This document shows, piece after piece, positions 6,745 to 14,369 of a stretch of DNA of 24,872 nt; position 1 is the first letter of the stretch, and each line of letters starts with the position of its first letter. This DNA is from a virus: positions 1 to 24,872 of IMG/VR virus record IMGVR_UViG_3300034520_000190; one strand, 5' to 3'. The position numbers and the translations under genes are program-made. The notes below the pieces were generated by a model. It had not been told where the DNA came from. It ran no database searches and saw only the letters and a list, made by a program, of their open reading frames with translations.

Positions 6745-7881
6745 ATGCCGGTCTATACGACCAACCTGGACAGGGATAGGGTAGTCCTTGACGTTGCAAA
6801 GAAAATCGCCGAGTACGAACCGGACGAAACGCCGTTTACTGTTATTCTGATGCGGGCCAAGAAGCGCAAGACCATCAACCATGAGTACATCTGGTTCGAG
6901 GATTCCCTGGGTGCCCGCTGGACGCAGATCAACAACGCCACCGGGTACGCCTATGACGCCACAAGCATCGTGGTGGACGACGGTACGGTGTTCGCCCCGG
7001 GCGATATGCTGAAGGTCCCGCGCACCGGTGAGACTATGCGGGTCACCGCAGTATCGACCAACACTCTCACGGTAATCCGCGACTGGGGCCAGACCCGCCC
7101 GGCCGCTACGCCGACGGCTTACAACCTCCAGGACAACGACTGGGTGCTGAACATCGGCAACGCAATGAAGGAAGGGTCCACCGCGCCCCAGCCTAAGATC
7201 GGCCAGCCCACGAAGGTCAGCAACTTCGTGCAGATTTTCCGCACCCCGTTCGACGTGACCGGGACGGTAAACGCCGAAGAGCAGGTGACCAGCGAGCAGG
7301 AGCGGGCCAGGCTCTCCCGCACGAAGGGTAAGGAGCACCGCATCGACATCGAGCGGGCCATGCTGTTCGGCGAGAAGCGGGAGTACATCAACGGGAACGA
7401 AATTATCCGCACCACCGGCGGCGCGACCCAGTTCATCAAGACCAACGTCTACGATGCCGGCGGGGTCCTGACCGAAACCAACTTTGAGCGGGAGTTCCTG
7501 GTGAACGTCTTTAATTACGGCAGCTCCCGGAAGCTGCTTGTGGCCTCCCCCCTGCTGTTATCCGTCATCAACGGGTTCGGCAGGGACAAGATCCGGCTGG
7601 TACCCAAGGACGAAGCCTACGGGCTGCGGATTTCCCAGTACATCTCAACCTTCGGCGACCTGTACATGGTGCCGTCCAAAGTGCTGGTGAATTACTACAA
7701 CGGCTGGGGCTTCGTGTTCGACATGGACTATGTGAGCTACCGGCCCCTGCGGGATACCGTCCTGAAGCGCAACATCCAGCAGAACGATGAGGACGTTATC
7801 CGCGACGAATACTTCACCGAGGCCGGGTTTGAGCTGAAACTTGAGAAGGCGCACGGCATCATCAAAGGGGTCACCGGTTAA
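6745..7881 (+). CDS. Major capsid protein, SU10-like (HK97 fold)
   Basis: The 378-residue protein builds the head shell. Order and content match SU10-type (DUF5309-like) capsid proteins. The N-terminus is DETPF-containing, followed by a WFEDSLG segment. A beta-rich insertion includes VTAVSTNTLTVIRDWGQT, then a PFDVTGTVNAEEQ motif, the ERAMLFGE helix and a NYYNGWGFVFDMDYVSYRPL segment. The C-terminal stretch ends EYFTEAGFELKLEKAHGII. The ATG follows AGGAGGAGTGATCC. A strong hairpin lies eight bases after the stop. I see no N-terminal delta domain, which agrees with the separate scaffold gene. Confidence 0.9.
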   Translation: MPVYTTNLDRDRVVLDVAKKIAEYEPDETPFTVILMRAKKRKTINHEYIWFEDSLGARWTQINNATGYAYDATSIVVDDGTVFAPGDMLKVPRTGETMRVTAVSTNTLTVIRDWGQTRPAATPTAYNLQDNDWVLNIGNAMKEGSTAPQPKIGQPTKVSNFVQIFRTPFDVTGTVNAEEQVTSEQERARLSRTKGKEHRIDIERAMLFGEKREYINGNEIIRTTGGATQFIKTNVYDAGGVLTETNFEREFLVNVFNYGSSRKLLVASPLLLSVINGFGRDKIRLVPKDEAYGLRISQYISTFGDLYMVPSKVLVNYYNGWGFVFDMDYVSYRPLRDTVLKRNIQQNDEDVIRDEYFTEAGFELKLEKAHGIIKGVTG

Positions 7882-7889
7882 TTGAATGA

Positions 7890-7912
7890 CGGGCGGGGTT
7901 AATCCCCGCCCG
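7890..7912 (+). other. Stable hairpin directly after the capsid gene
   Basis: CGGGCGGGG (7890-7898) pairs perfectly with CCCCGCCCG (7904-7912) across a five-base loop. No T-run follows on either strand, so it is not a standard intrinsic terminator. It may protect the 3' end of the capsid message or slow transcription to favour capsid over downstream genes. Confidence 0.6.
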
Positions 7913-7933
7913 AATCTGAAAGGAGTGTCTTTT

Positions 7934-8146
7934 GTGGCGCGTTTTTTAAGCAGGTACACGAATTACAGGTTGACGGTGCAGGTAAACGGCGAGGAACTGG
8001 GCACCATCAGGTTCCAGGACGGCGTATTTGAGACCGAGAACGAGGACTTTATTAACTACCTGCGGCGCCATCCCGATTTCGGTGTTGCCATCTTTGAAGA
8101 CAAAGAACCAAAACAAGCGGAAAAGAGGCCGAGGAATAATGGCTAA
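7934..8146 (+). CDS. Small phage protein after the capsid gene (70 aa), unknown
   Basis: The GTG start at 7934 is chosen because AAAGGAG (7918-7924) precedes it by nine bases; the frame is open back to 7886, but that part covers the hairpin. The protein is a small mixed alpha/beta domain (TNYRLTVQVNGEELGTIRF reads as two beta strands) with an acidic centre and a Lys/Arg tail. Small proteins in this place can be head decoration or head-completion factors, but I recognise no family. It overlaps the holin start by eight bases. Confidence 0.6.
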   Translation: MARFLSRYTNYRLTVQVNGEELGTIRFQDGVFETENEDFINYLRRHPDFGVAIFEDKEPKQAEKRPRNNG

Positions 8147-8555
8147 TCTTGCAACTGTAAAATGGCTGCTTGTGACGGCCGGGACAGCCATCACGTCATT
8201 TCTCGGAGGTTGGGATATGGCGCTGCAGGTGCTGGTTATCTTCGTTATCGCGGATTACCTGACCGGCCTTGCAGCGGCCTGGTACGAGGGTAAGTTAAAC
8301 AGCAATGTGGGTTTCAAGGGCATCGCGAAGAAAATACTTCTTTTCGTGCCCGTGGCCGTCGGTTACTGGCTTGATCAGGTCATTGGTCAGAATATACTGC
8401 GGAACCTGGCCATCTGGTTCTACATGGCCAACGAAGGTTTGAGCATCCTGGAGAACCTGGGCAGGGCCGGCGTGCCGATACCAGCCCAGCTGCAGCAGGC
8501 TCTCGAACAACTCAAAAAGAAAGGCGATGGTTCCGGTGAAACGGGTATGCATTGA
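8139..8555 (+). CDS. Phage holin (phage_holin_4 / TcdE-like)
   Basis: This 138-residue membrane protein starts at ATG 8139 after GAGGAA. It has about three hydrophobic segments: residues 8-25, 29-48 with DYLTGLAAAWYEGK immediately after, and 60-80 (KKILLFVPVAVGYWL). The DxxTG...AW...L pattern followed by a GFKGIAKK loop is characteristic of the phi105/TcdE-type holin family of Firmicutes phages. It permeabilises the membrane at a set time to release the endolysin. It overlaps the amidase gene by 29 bases, making a classic holin-endolysin cassette, although the cassette lies unusually early, between capsid and head-tail genes. Confidence 0.88.
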   Translation: MANLATVKWLLVTAGTAITSFLGGWDMALQVLVIFVIADYLTGLAAAWYEGKLNSNVGFKGIAKKILLFVPVAVGYWLDQVIGQNILRNLAIWFYMANEGLSILENLGRAGVPIPAQLQQALEQLKKKGDGSGETGMH

Positions 8556-9273
8556 CGCCGGGCACGGCGGGAAAGACCCGGGCGCGGTCGGACCGACCGG
8601 CCTGCAGGAAAAGGTCGTCACCCTGGCGGTAAGCCTGCAGGTGGCCCAAATTCTGAAGGCGGCGGGCCTGGCTGTAAAGCTGACCCGCACGGATGATTCA
8701 TATGTCGTCCTGTCCCAGCGGGCCGACATATCCAACCAGTTCGGGGCGGATGCTTTCGTGTCAGTCCACGTCAACAGCGTGGATAACAACAAAGCCGGCG
8801 GCACGGAGACCTACCACCACACCATGAGCGCCCCCGGGAAGAAATTGGCCGCGGCAATTCAGAAAAGGCTGGTGTCCGCCCTGGGCCTGGCCGACCGGGG
8901 CGTTAAGAAAGAAAACTTCGCCGTGCTGCGGCTGACCGAGGCACCGGCGGCCCTGGCGGAGCTGGCGTTCATTTCAAACCCCACCGAGGAAGCCCTGCTG
9001 AAAAAGCCGGACTTCCTGGCGAAGGCAGCCCGGGCCATAGCGGAAGGGATAGCCGACTTCCTGGGGGTGCAGCTTCGACCGGCGGAACAGGCACCTGCGC
9101 CGGCGGCTCCTTCTCCGGCAAATGAGGACGCGGTGAAGATTGTGGCCGGAGAGAAAACCATCGAAGGCATTATGCTTAACGGTGTTACCTACGCACCGGT
9201 CAGGGCGCTGGCTGAGGCACTGGGCAAGCAGGTGAAGTGGGACCCGGCGAAAAGAGAAGTTGAAATTCTGTAG
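8527..9273 (+). CDS. N-acetylmuramoyl-L-alanine amidase endolysin (Amidase_3) with stalk domain
   Basis: The 248-residue enzyme cuts the amide bond between MurNAc and the stem peptide. Residues 5-183 form an Amidase_3 domain: the zinc ligands are H13 in DAGHGGKDPGA, E28 in LQEKVV and H81 in SVHVNS, with catalytic E145 in LAELAFISNP. A Pro/Ala linker (about 190-205) leads to a C-terminal copper-amine-oxidase-like stalk module (about 208-248: IMLNGVTYAPVRALAEALG...VKWDPAKREVEI), which is frequent on clostridial secreted proteins and probably binds the wall. There is no signal peptide, in agreement with release by the upstream holin. ATG 8527 is used; GTG 8536 is an alternative start with somewhat better spacing. 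Confidence 0.93.
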   Translation: MVPVKRVCIDAGHGGKDPGAVGPTGLQEKVVTLAVSLQVAQILKAAGLAVKLTRTDDSYVVLSQRADISNQFGADAFVSVHVNSVDNNKAGGTETYHHTMSAPGKKLAAAIQKRLVSALGLADRGVKKENFAVLRLTEAPAALAELAFISNPTEEALLKKPDFLAKAARAIAEGIADFLGVQLRPAEQAPAPAAPSPANEDAVKIVAGEKTIEGIMLNGVTYAPVRALAEALGKQVKWDPAKREVEIL

Positions 9274-9288
9274 CGGGGAGCGGTGGCC

Positions 9289-9804
9289 ATGACCGCTGGA
9301 GATATTATCGCGTTTGCTGCGGATCGCCTCGTTAAAAAGTCCATCGACCCAAACGATGGCATAGGTTGGCTGAACGACGCGCTGACCGACCTGGGCATTG
9401 ATGCGTTCAGGTTCAACGAGCAGGCAATTGTTGCCGTGGCCAACACCTGGGTCAACCTGCCCGCCGACTGCCTCAAGGTTTACGAAGTACGGGACAGCCA
9501 GGGCAAGGATTACCGCGATTGGGAAGCGGATGCGGCCCGGATCCGCTTCGCCGACGATGATACATTTACTGTCAGGTATTACCGGTTGCCGAACGAGGTC
9601 GTTTCAATCAACGACACTCCTGACTGTCCGGAAATATATCACCGCGCCCTGGCCTATTACATTGCCTACCGCTTCGAGGCCCGGGACTTTCCAGGGGAAC
9701 AGGATACCCTGGCCTGGCTCTCTGAATACCAGGCCCGCATGAATAGCGCCCGCAAGCAACTGCAGAAAAACACCAAGCTGGTAAATGTGCGTGTCGTGAG
9801 GTGA
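9289..9804 (+). CDS. Head-tail adaptor (connector) protein, SU10-like
   Basis: ATG 9289 lies nine bases after GGGGAG; GTG 9283 is closer than usual to that site. The 171-residue protein has an N-terminal helical segment with IGWLNDALTDLGID, a short beta region (WVNLPADCLKVYEVRD, VRYYRLPNEV), then CPEIYHRALAYYIAYRFEARDF and a final helix. This matches the helical-bundle adaptor proteins that bind the portal in podoviruses and SU10-type phages. Location between capsid/lysis genes and the tail nozzle supports the role. The exact family cannot be confirmed by reading alone. Confidence 0.72.
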   Translation: MTAGDIIAFAADRLVKKSIDPNDGIGWLNDALTDLGIDAFRFNEQAIVAVANTWVNLPADCLKVYEVRDSQGKDYRDWEADAARIRFADDDTFTVRYYRLPNEVVSINDTPDCPEIYHRALAYYIAYRFEARDFPGEQDTLAWLSEYQARMNSARKQLQKNTKLVNVRVVR

Positions 9805-9809
9805 CGGCC

Positions 9810-11210
9810 ATGCCGGTGGCTGAATGGGAGATAAGGGATTTTTCGGAGGGCCTGATCGACCGGGTTGACGACAACCTGCTACCCGAGAACGTGGCTATGG
9901 ACTGCCAGAACTTTATCAGCAGAAGAATCGGCAGTTTGGTCAAGCGGGCCGGGCAGGCGAGGTTGAACGGAAGCCCCCTTGGCGGCCCGGTCCAGGGGAT
10001 GCATGCCTACTACAAAGGCAGTCTCCGTCGGCTGGTGGTTGTCGCAGGCGGCGTAGCTTCTTACTGGGACCCGGGCACGTCCAGTTTTGTGACCTTAAAG
10101 ACCGGGCTCGACCCCTCGACACCGGTGTGTTTTGAGACCTGCGTTAACTACATGGTCAGCTTTAACGGGGTTAACGCCCCCTGGAAATGGGACGGCACTA
10201 CAGTTTCTACCTTGCTGGGGGCGCCAGGCGACGGCCAGTTTGCTGTACTGCATAAGGAGAAGCTGTTCACCGTTCCCAAAAGCGAACCGTCCACCCTCCG
10301 GTGGTCGGACAGTTTCCAGCCCGAAACCTGGCAATCCGTGAATTACTGGGACGTGAAGAAGGGGGACGGGGATGTAATAACAAACCTGAGCCAGTACCTA
10401 TCCGAGTTGGCGGTTTTTAAGCGCCGTTCCCTGCACGTCCTGCGGGGCACCAATCTGGACGATTTTGGCCTGGACGAGGTTGATTCCCGTACTGGCTGCG
10501 TGGGACCTTTCGCCGCAGTTTCTTACGGGCCGTACTTGTATTTTGTCAGCGACGAGGGTATATGCGTGTTCAACGGGACAAGGGTGTTCAACCTCTCCCG
10601 TGAACGGATCCCGGATTTCTGGAAGAGCATCAACAAAGAATACCTGCACAGGGCCGCCGCGGGCGTTTGGGACGGGTTGATCTGGTTCGCGCTGCCCGAA
10701 GGGGGCAGTTCATATAACAACGTGGTTCTGGTATATGTCCCGCCCGAAGAAGGGGCCGTCGGTGGGAAGTTTTGGGTGTGGCGGGGGATAAATGCTTCCT
10801 GTTTCCAGGTGTACGATGACGGCACCCGGCTTTTGTTTTACAGCGGGGATTCCACGGCCGGATACGTTAACCAGCAAGATGTGGGTACAGACGATTTTGG
10901 CAGCCCCATCGAAGCCTACTGGGTGGGCAGGACGTTCGCCATAGGCGAGGCTGACAGGAAAAACCGTTTCCTGCGGGCTTTTGTCCAGGACAGTCCCGGG
11001 GCCAACGATGTTGACCTGCAGGTTGCAATAGATTACGGTCCGTTTGAATCGCTGGTACCCGACGGCGGGGACGCTTTGGTAAGGCGGTACAACTTCTACA
11101 ACACGTATACAGGTCGGTACCTGCAACTCAAACTGACCCATTCAGCCCTTGGCTCCTGCGAGGTGCGGGGGCTTAAAGTGCTTTACAAGCCGATGAAAAG
11201 GGCTTCGTAG
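9810..11210 (+). CDS. Tail nozzle / stopper-type beta-propeller protein
   Basis: ATG 9810 follows GAGGTGA, a near-perfect site (GTG 9801 is the alternative). The 466-residue protein opens with the EWEIRDFSEGLIDRVDDNLLPENVAMDCQN pattern (a FxxGL...P..A....N module) typical of podovirus tail tubular/nozzle proteins. It continues with repeated beta strands of propeller type: YYKGSLRRLVVVAGGVASYWD, LHKEKLFTV, SELAVFKRRSLHVL, GPYLYFVSDEGICVFNG. The C-terminus turns into an Ig-like or barrel region. It would plug or extend the short tail below the adaptor. Together with the absence of tape measure and tube genes this argues for podovirus morphology. Confidence 0.75.
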   Translation: MPVAEWEIRDFSEGLIDRVDDNLLPENVAMDCQNFISRRIGSLVKRAGQARLNGSPLGGPVQGMHAYYKGSLRRLVVVAGGVASYWDPGTSSFVTLKTGLDPSTPVCFETCVNYMVSFNGVNAPWKWDGTTVSTLLGAPGDGQFAVLHKEKLFTVPKSEPSTLRWSDSFQPETWQSVNYWDVKKGDGDVITNLSQYLSELAVFKRRSLHVLRGTNLDDFGLDEVDSRTGCVGPFAAVSYGPYLYFVSDEGICVFNGTRVFNLSRERIPDFWKSINKEYLHRAAAGVWDGLIWFALPEGGSSYNNVVLVYVPPEEGAVGGKFWVWRGINASCFQVYDDGTRLLFYSGDSTAGYVNQQDVGTDDFGSPIEAYWVGRTFAIGEADRKNRFLRAFVQDSPGANDVDLQVAIDYGPFESLVPDGGDALVRRYNFYNTYTGRYLQLKLTHSALGSCEVRGLKVLYKPMKRAS

Positions 11211-11224
11211 GGAGTGGTATTGTC

Positions 11225-13846
11225 GTGGCTAGAGAACAAGATGTCTTTCAGCTGCCGGTGAGATTTTTCGACTACACGCGACAGGAAGATTTCGCCCTGG
11301 CGGTCCAGCGCTGTTTCCTTGAAATAGAACGAATGCTGCGCCAGCTTCAGATGTACGTCAAACAGGCCACCGGCGGGGCCGTGAAAGACCTGCCCAGCAG
11401 CGCGGAGGTATGGAACCGTGCGGCCAATATCAACCCGGACGGAACGTTCAGTTCCGAAAAGCTGGTAGGCGCTATAGAAACACTGCGGAACGAAATTATT
11501 GCGGGTCGCGGTGTTGTTACTATTACAGACGATGACGGCATTCTCATTGTTGATGATAAAGATAATCCAACGAAGGCCCTGCGGCTACTCGGTGGCACGC
11601 TCGCTATTGCCAACGAAAAAGACGCGAACGGCAAGTGGCTCTGGCGGACGTTCGGCACCGGTGACGGTTTTGTTGCTGATGAAATAATTACTGGCGTTCT
11701 CAATGCCGCTGCTGTCAGTGTCGTTGGTAAAGATGCATCTGGAAACCCGGTTGTCCAGATTGGTCACTATGAAACCCTCGGCGACCAGACCGCCACTTTC
11801 TCCCGCTCCTCCGTCGCCTATAAGCAGGACGGCCAGCAGGTTGCGGCCAATGTGCCGAGGTATGAGGCGGGGCAGTTTGGATCGGGCATTCTGGTGGAGG
11901 AAGGGACGACGAACCTCCTGACAAATCCAAGTTTTGAAGGTATTTACGTTTCGGGGGTTGCACCAAACTGGGCTGCATATTCTACTGGTTCAGCCACTGG
12001 CAGTTACGCAGAAAGTGCGAATGCACTGGCTGGTAGTAAGGCACAACGGATTACCAGAACTGGCGGCGCTACTAGTGACAGGTGGGGGATTAGAGCAACT
12101 AGTAGCGCCATAAATGCAACCAATGCTACTATCTCGGTTTATATAAAGGTGCTAAGTTTTACCCCTGGTGCAATTGTACGGTTATATGGAGATTTTACTG
12201 GTGGCCCATACGGTGTAGGTCGGTCCTATACTATTACTTCCGATGATGTTGGGAAGTGGATTAGGCTTCGAGGCAGCGCAACTGTTGATTCTACAGATAC
12301 TTGCAAATTTTATGTTTGGATTGAAGGCGCTAATGCAGATATATTAGTTGACTGCGCTCAGGTCGAAGCCAAGTCTTACGCCACCTCCTTCATCGACGGC
12401 ACCCGCTCCCCTGAAACCCTGACCATCCCTACGGCGGGGGTGCTGAACCCGCAGGAGTATACTGTTGAAATGTGGATTCGCCCAAGTAGAGCAAGAAGCG
12501 CATATTTAAACTACGAGCGTGTCATAGAGTTTTACGGAACGAGTGGTTTTAGTGGAGTATGGTTGAATAACCCATCTAATAGTGATGGGATAGCATTTGT
12601 AAAGAATAATGCCTCCAGAGTGTCTGCTAATGCTAATTGGAATGCCAATGATTGGATTTTTGTTGCTATCTCTCAAAAGAGTGATGGAATGCACCTTTGG
12701 GTTGGTGTTGCAGGTTCACAACTGATACACGTTTCTAATACTAATACAACTCCATTCAACGCTGAAGTCACCAAGATACTTTTAGGAAGTAATATATATG
12801 GTACTCAATCACTTAACGGCCTCATCGACGACCTCCGCATCTCCTCCCGCGCCAGGACGGATGAGGAGATAGCGGCGGCGTACCAGAGCGGGCAACCGTT
12901 GCCGGTGGATGAATTTACCACATACAAGTTACCCTTCGACAACCACCTCAAACCCACCGTGCGCCGCTTCGGTTTGTGGGCGAAGAACGGCGAAATTTCC
13001 CTTGTGGCCCCGCCGGTCGAAGGCGGCATCAGGGTGTACGATGCCCAGGGCAACCTGCGGACGCACATAGGCCAGTACGCGCCGGGGAAGTATGGGGCGA
13101 AGGTGATAAATGGGGAGATATATTCGACGAGGGTTAGAACGGGGTCAGAAACTGACACAGCTTACATTGAGTTAATGCCGCCTAACGGTTTGGTTGCTTA
13201 TTATAACAACAAAAAAGTGCTTGAACTGTTGGCTGATTTGTGGTTTGGCTATCTTAAATTTTATGATGAAGGAGTTGATACACTTACCATAAGAGCATCG
13301 AAAACTGGTGTTACGATAGATGCTGACTATCCGATGTCATTATTTTCAGCAGGTGATTTAAGATTAGAAGCAGATAATGAAGTAAGAATTAATCCTAGAG
13401 GCTCATCAGATTTTTGCGTAGTTGAAGGCAATATAGGAGCAACTGGTTCAAAACCTGCATTACACAGAACAGAAAATTATGGTCCTAGAACTCTATATGC
13501 CAGAGAATCTCCACAAGTACGATTTATTGACGAATCTATTGCACAGTTAACCAACGGTGAGTGTCGCATTGAACTTAACCCTGTATTTCTAGAATGCATT
13601 GAGCCAAATACTCCATCAACACCGTGGCTGATTAATCTTACCCCTTACGCTGATACATCACTTTATGTAGCTGAAATAGGAGATACATATTTTGTCGTCA
13701 AAGAATGCGGCGGTGGAACAAGTAACAGTAGCTTTGCCTGGTCATTGTCGGCCATAAGAAGAGGTTATGCCCAGTATTACCTGGATGAAAAAGATGCCGA
13801 GGGCGATTTGTTAACTTCAAACTGGGAGGATGAATTACTAACATGA
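11225..13846 (+). CDS. Tail fibre/spike with carbohydrate-binding and LamG-like modules
   Basis: The 873-residue protein starts at GTG 11225 after GGGAGTGG. Residues 1-190 look like a virion-attachment and coiled region. About 225-390 is a jelly-roll of the CBM type beginning TTNLLTNPSFEG and ending with DGTRSPETL. About 400-555 is a LamG/concanavalin-like domain (EYTVEMWIRPS...NGLIDDLRISSRARTDEEI). A beta-rich shaft with a VTIDADYPMSLFSAGDLRLEADNEV-type segment follows. The last 100 residues (NGECRIELNPVF, LTPYAD, GGGTSN, RRGY) resemble a C-terminal cap seen in many spike-like surface proteins. It probably binds cell-wall sugar. Base composition switches sharply between modules, indicating swapped domains. 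Its stop overlaps the next start. Confidence 0.85.
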   Translation: MAREQDVFQLPVRFFDYTRQEDFALAVQRCFLEIERMLRQLQMYVKQATGGAVKDLPSSAEVWNRAANINPDGTFSSEKLVGAIETLRNEIIAGRGVVTITDDDGILIVDDKDNPTKALRLLGGTLAIANEKDANGKWLWRTFGTGDGFVADEIITGVLNAAAVSVVGKDASGNPVVQIGHYETLGDQTATFSRSSVAYKQDGQQVAANVPRYEAGQFGSGILVEEGTTNLLTNPSFEGIYVSGVAPNWAAYSTGSATGSYAESANALAGSKAQRITRTGGATSDRWGIRATSSAINATNATISVYIKVLSFTPGAIVRLYGDFTGGPYGVGRSYTITSDDVGKWIRLRGSATVDSTDTCKFYVWIEGANADILVDCAQVEAKSYATSFIDGTRSPETLTIPTAGVLNPQEYTVEMWIRPSRARSAYLNYERVIEFYGTSGFSGVWLNNPSNSDGIAFVKNNASRVSANANWNANDWIFVAISQKSDGMHLWVGVAGSQLIHVSNTNTTPFNAEVTKILLGSNIYGTQSLNGLIDDLRISSRARTDEEIAAAYQSGQPLPVDEFTTYKLPFDNHLKPTVRRFGLWAKNGEISLVAPPVEGGIRVYDAQGNLRTHIGQYAPGKYGAKVINGEIYSTRVRTGSETDTAYIELMPPNGLVAYYNNKKVLELLADLWFGYLKFYDEGVDTLTIRASKTGVTIDADYPMSLFSAGDLRLEADNEVRINPRGSSDFCVVEGNIGATGSKPALHRTENYGPRTLYARESPQVRFIDESIAQLTNGECRIELNPVFLECIEPNTPSTPWLINLTPYADTSLYVAEIGDTYFVVKECGGGTSNSSFAWSLSAIRRGYAQYYLDEKDAEGDLLTSNWEDELLT

Positions 13847-14157
13847 AAAAGATATACGAATCTATTGACTGGGATTCTAAATACGGCAGATTAATTATTA
13901 CTAGGCAGGAGGCGCTTGATGTAAACGAAGCTGCTTCCATTAAAGATGCAAAAGAAAAGTTGCAGCTAAGACTAGAGAGCATTGTGCGTCAGGTGAAGCA
14001 GTTAAAATGGGAAGCTGAAAATATTAAATCCATCTTAAGCAAATTAGAAGGAAAAGCAGGGCCTACTGGCCCTGCTCCGTGCAGCCAGCAACAACATCAC
14101 AACCAGCACCAGCACGCCGAGTTTTCGCATAAGCATACCTCCTTTAGAAAGGGGTGA
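13843..14157 (+). CDS. Small coiled-coil protein with His/Gln-rich tail, unknown
   Basis: The ATG overlaps the fibre stop (ATGA). Residues 1-70 look like a genuine small helical protein: WDSKYGRLII followed by heptads (AKEKLQLRLESIVRQVKQLKWEAENIKSILSKLEG is described here only as a coiled-coil region). Genes of this size after a fibre gene can encode fibre chaperones, but no family is recognised. The last 32 residues (from GPTGPAPC, then a run of Gln and His) have a different character and are exactly antisense, in codon phase, to a hydrophobic reverse-strand ORF at 14044-14130. The original C-terminus may therefore have been replaced. AT-rich relative to the operon. Confidence 0.6.
   Translation: MKKIYESIDWDSKYGRLIITRQEALDVNEAASIKDAKEKLQLRLESIVRQVKQLKWEAENIKSILSKLEGKAGPTGPAPCSQQQHHNQHQHAEFSHKHTSFRKG
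14044..14130 (-). CDS. Possible 28-aa hydrophobic microprotein, antisense in late operon
   Basis: The reverse strand has AAAGGAGG (14145-14138), seven bases, ATG (14130-14128), 28 codons and TAA (14046-14044). The peptide starts MRKLGVLVLVVMLLLAA and ends with a short Arg/Ser/Cys tail, so it is a single membrane segment or a signal-peptide-like peptide. An intrinsic terminator for the same strand overlaps its last codons. The unit has a ribosome binding site, an ORF and a terminator, like a tiny moron or type I toxin-like gene, but no convincing promoter was found upstream, and the opposite-strand gene runs through the same bases. Real translation is uncertain. Confidence 0.4.
   Translation of the reverse strand: MRKLGVLVLVVMLLLAARSRASRPCFSF
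14055..14076 (-). terminator. Intrinsic terminator on the reverse strand
   Basis: AGCAGGGCC pairs with GGCCCTGCT (14055-14063 with 14068-14076, four-base loop). Read on the reverse strand the helix is followed by TTTCCTTC, partly overlapping the helix end T; on the forward strand CCGTGC follows, so it would act only on reverse transcripts. No reverse-strand gene other than the micro-ORF at 14044-14130 exists here. Confidence 0.5.
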
Positions 14158-14161
14158 TATT

Positions 14162-14272
14162 ATGCTTCTGGAAACATATACGACCATGCAAGCAACATCA
14201 AACTATGAAAACAACACGTCCTGCGAAGCTACTAGCTATGTCTACTACTTTGATTTTGCGTCTATTGATTAA
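14162..14272 (+). CDS. Possible 36-aa microprotein
   Basis: ATG 14162 follows AAAGGGGTGAT with ideal spacing, the same type of site that precedes the gene at 14370. The peptide is Thr/Asn/Tyr-rich and ends YVYYFDFASID. The upstream gene stops inside the ribosome binding site, consistent with coupling. A competing frame at 14154-14363 has no proper start signal. I do not recognise the peptide. The following 97 bases (14273-14369) are AT-rich and hold only the GGGGTGAT site of the next gene. Confidence 0.4.
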   Translation: MLLETYTTMQATSNYENNTSCEATSYVYYFDFASID

Positions 14273-14369
14273 TTTTTTGCTATACCACCCTCCCTCACGT
14301 TTTTGCCTATATTTTACCAAGCCTTTCAATCCAAAGCGAAGATTTTATTCCGAAATGGGGTGATTCATC

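Noticed and set aside
5452-7338. Very long reverse-strand open frame (628 codons)
   Set aside because: It lies wholly antisense to scaffold and capsid genes, is His/Arg/Leu/Gly-rich as expected from antisense reading of GC-rich codons, and has no start signal.
14154-14363. Forward 69-codon frame overlapping the 36-aa micro-ORF
   Set aside because: Its GTG lies inside the ribosome binding site that serves ATG 14162, so it has no start signal of its own.
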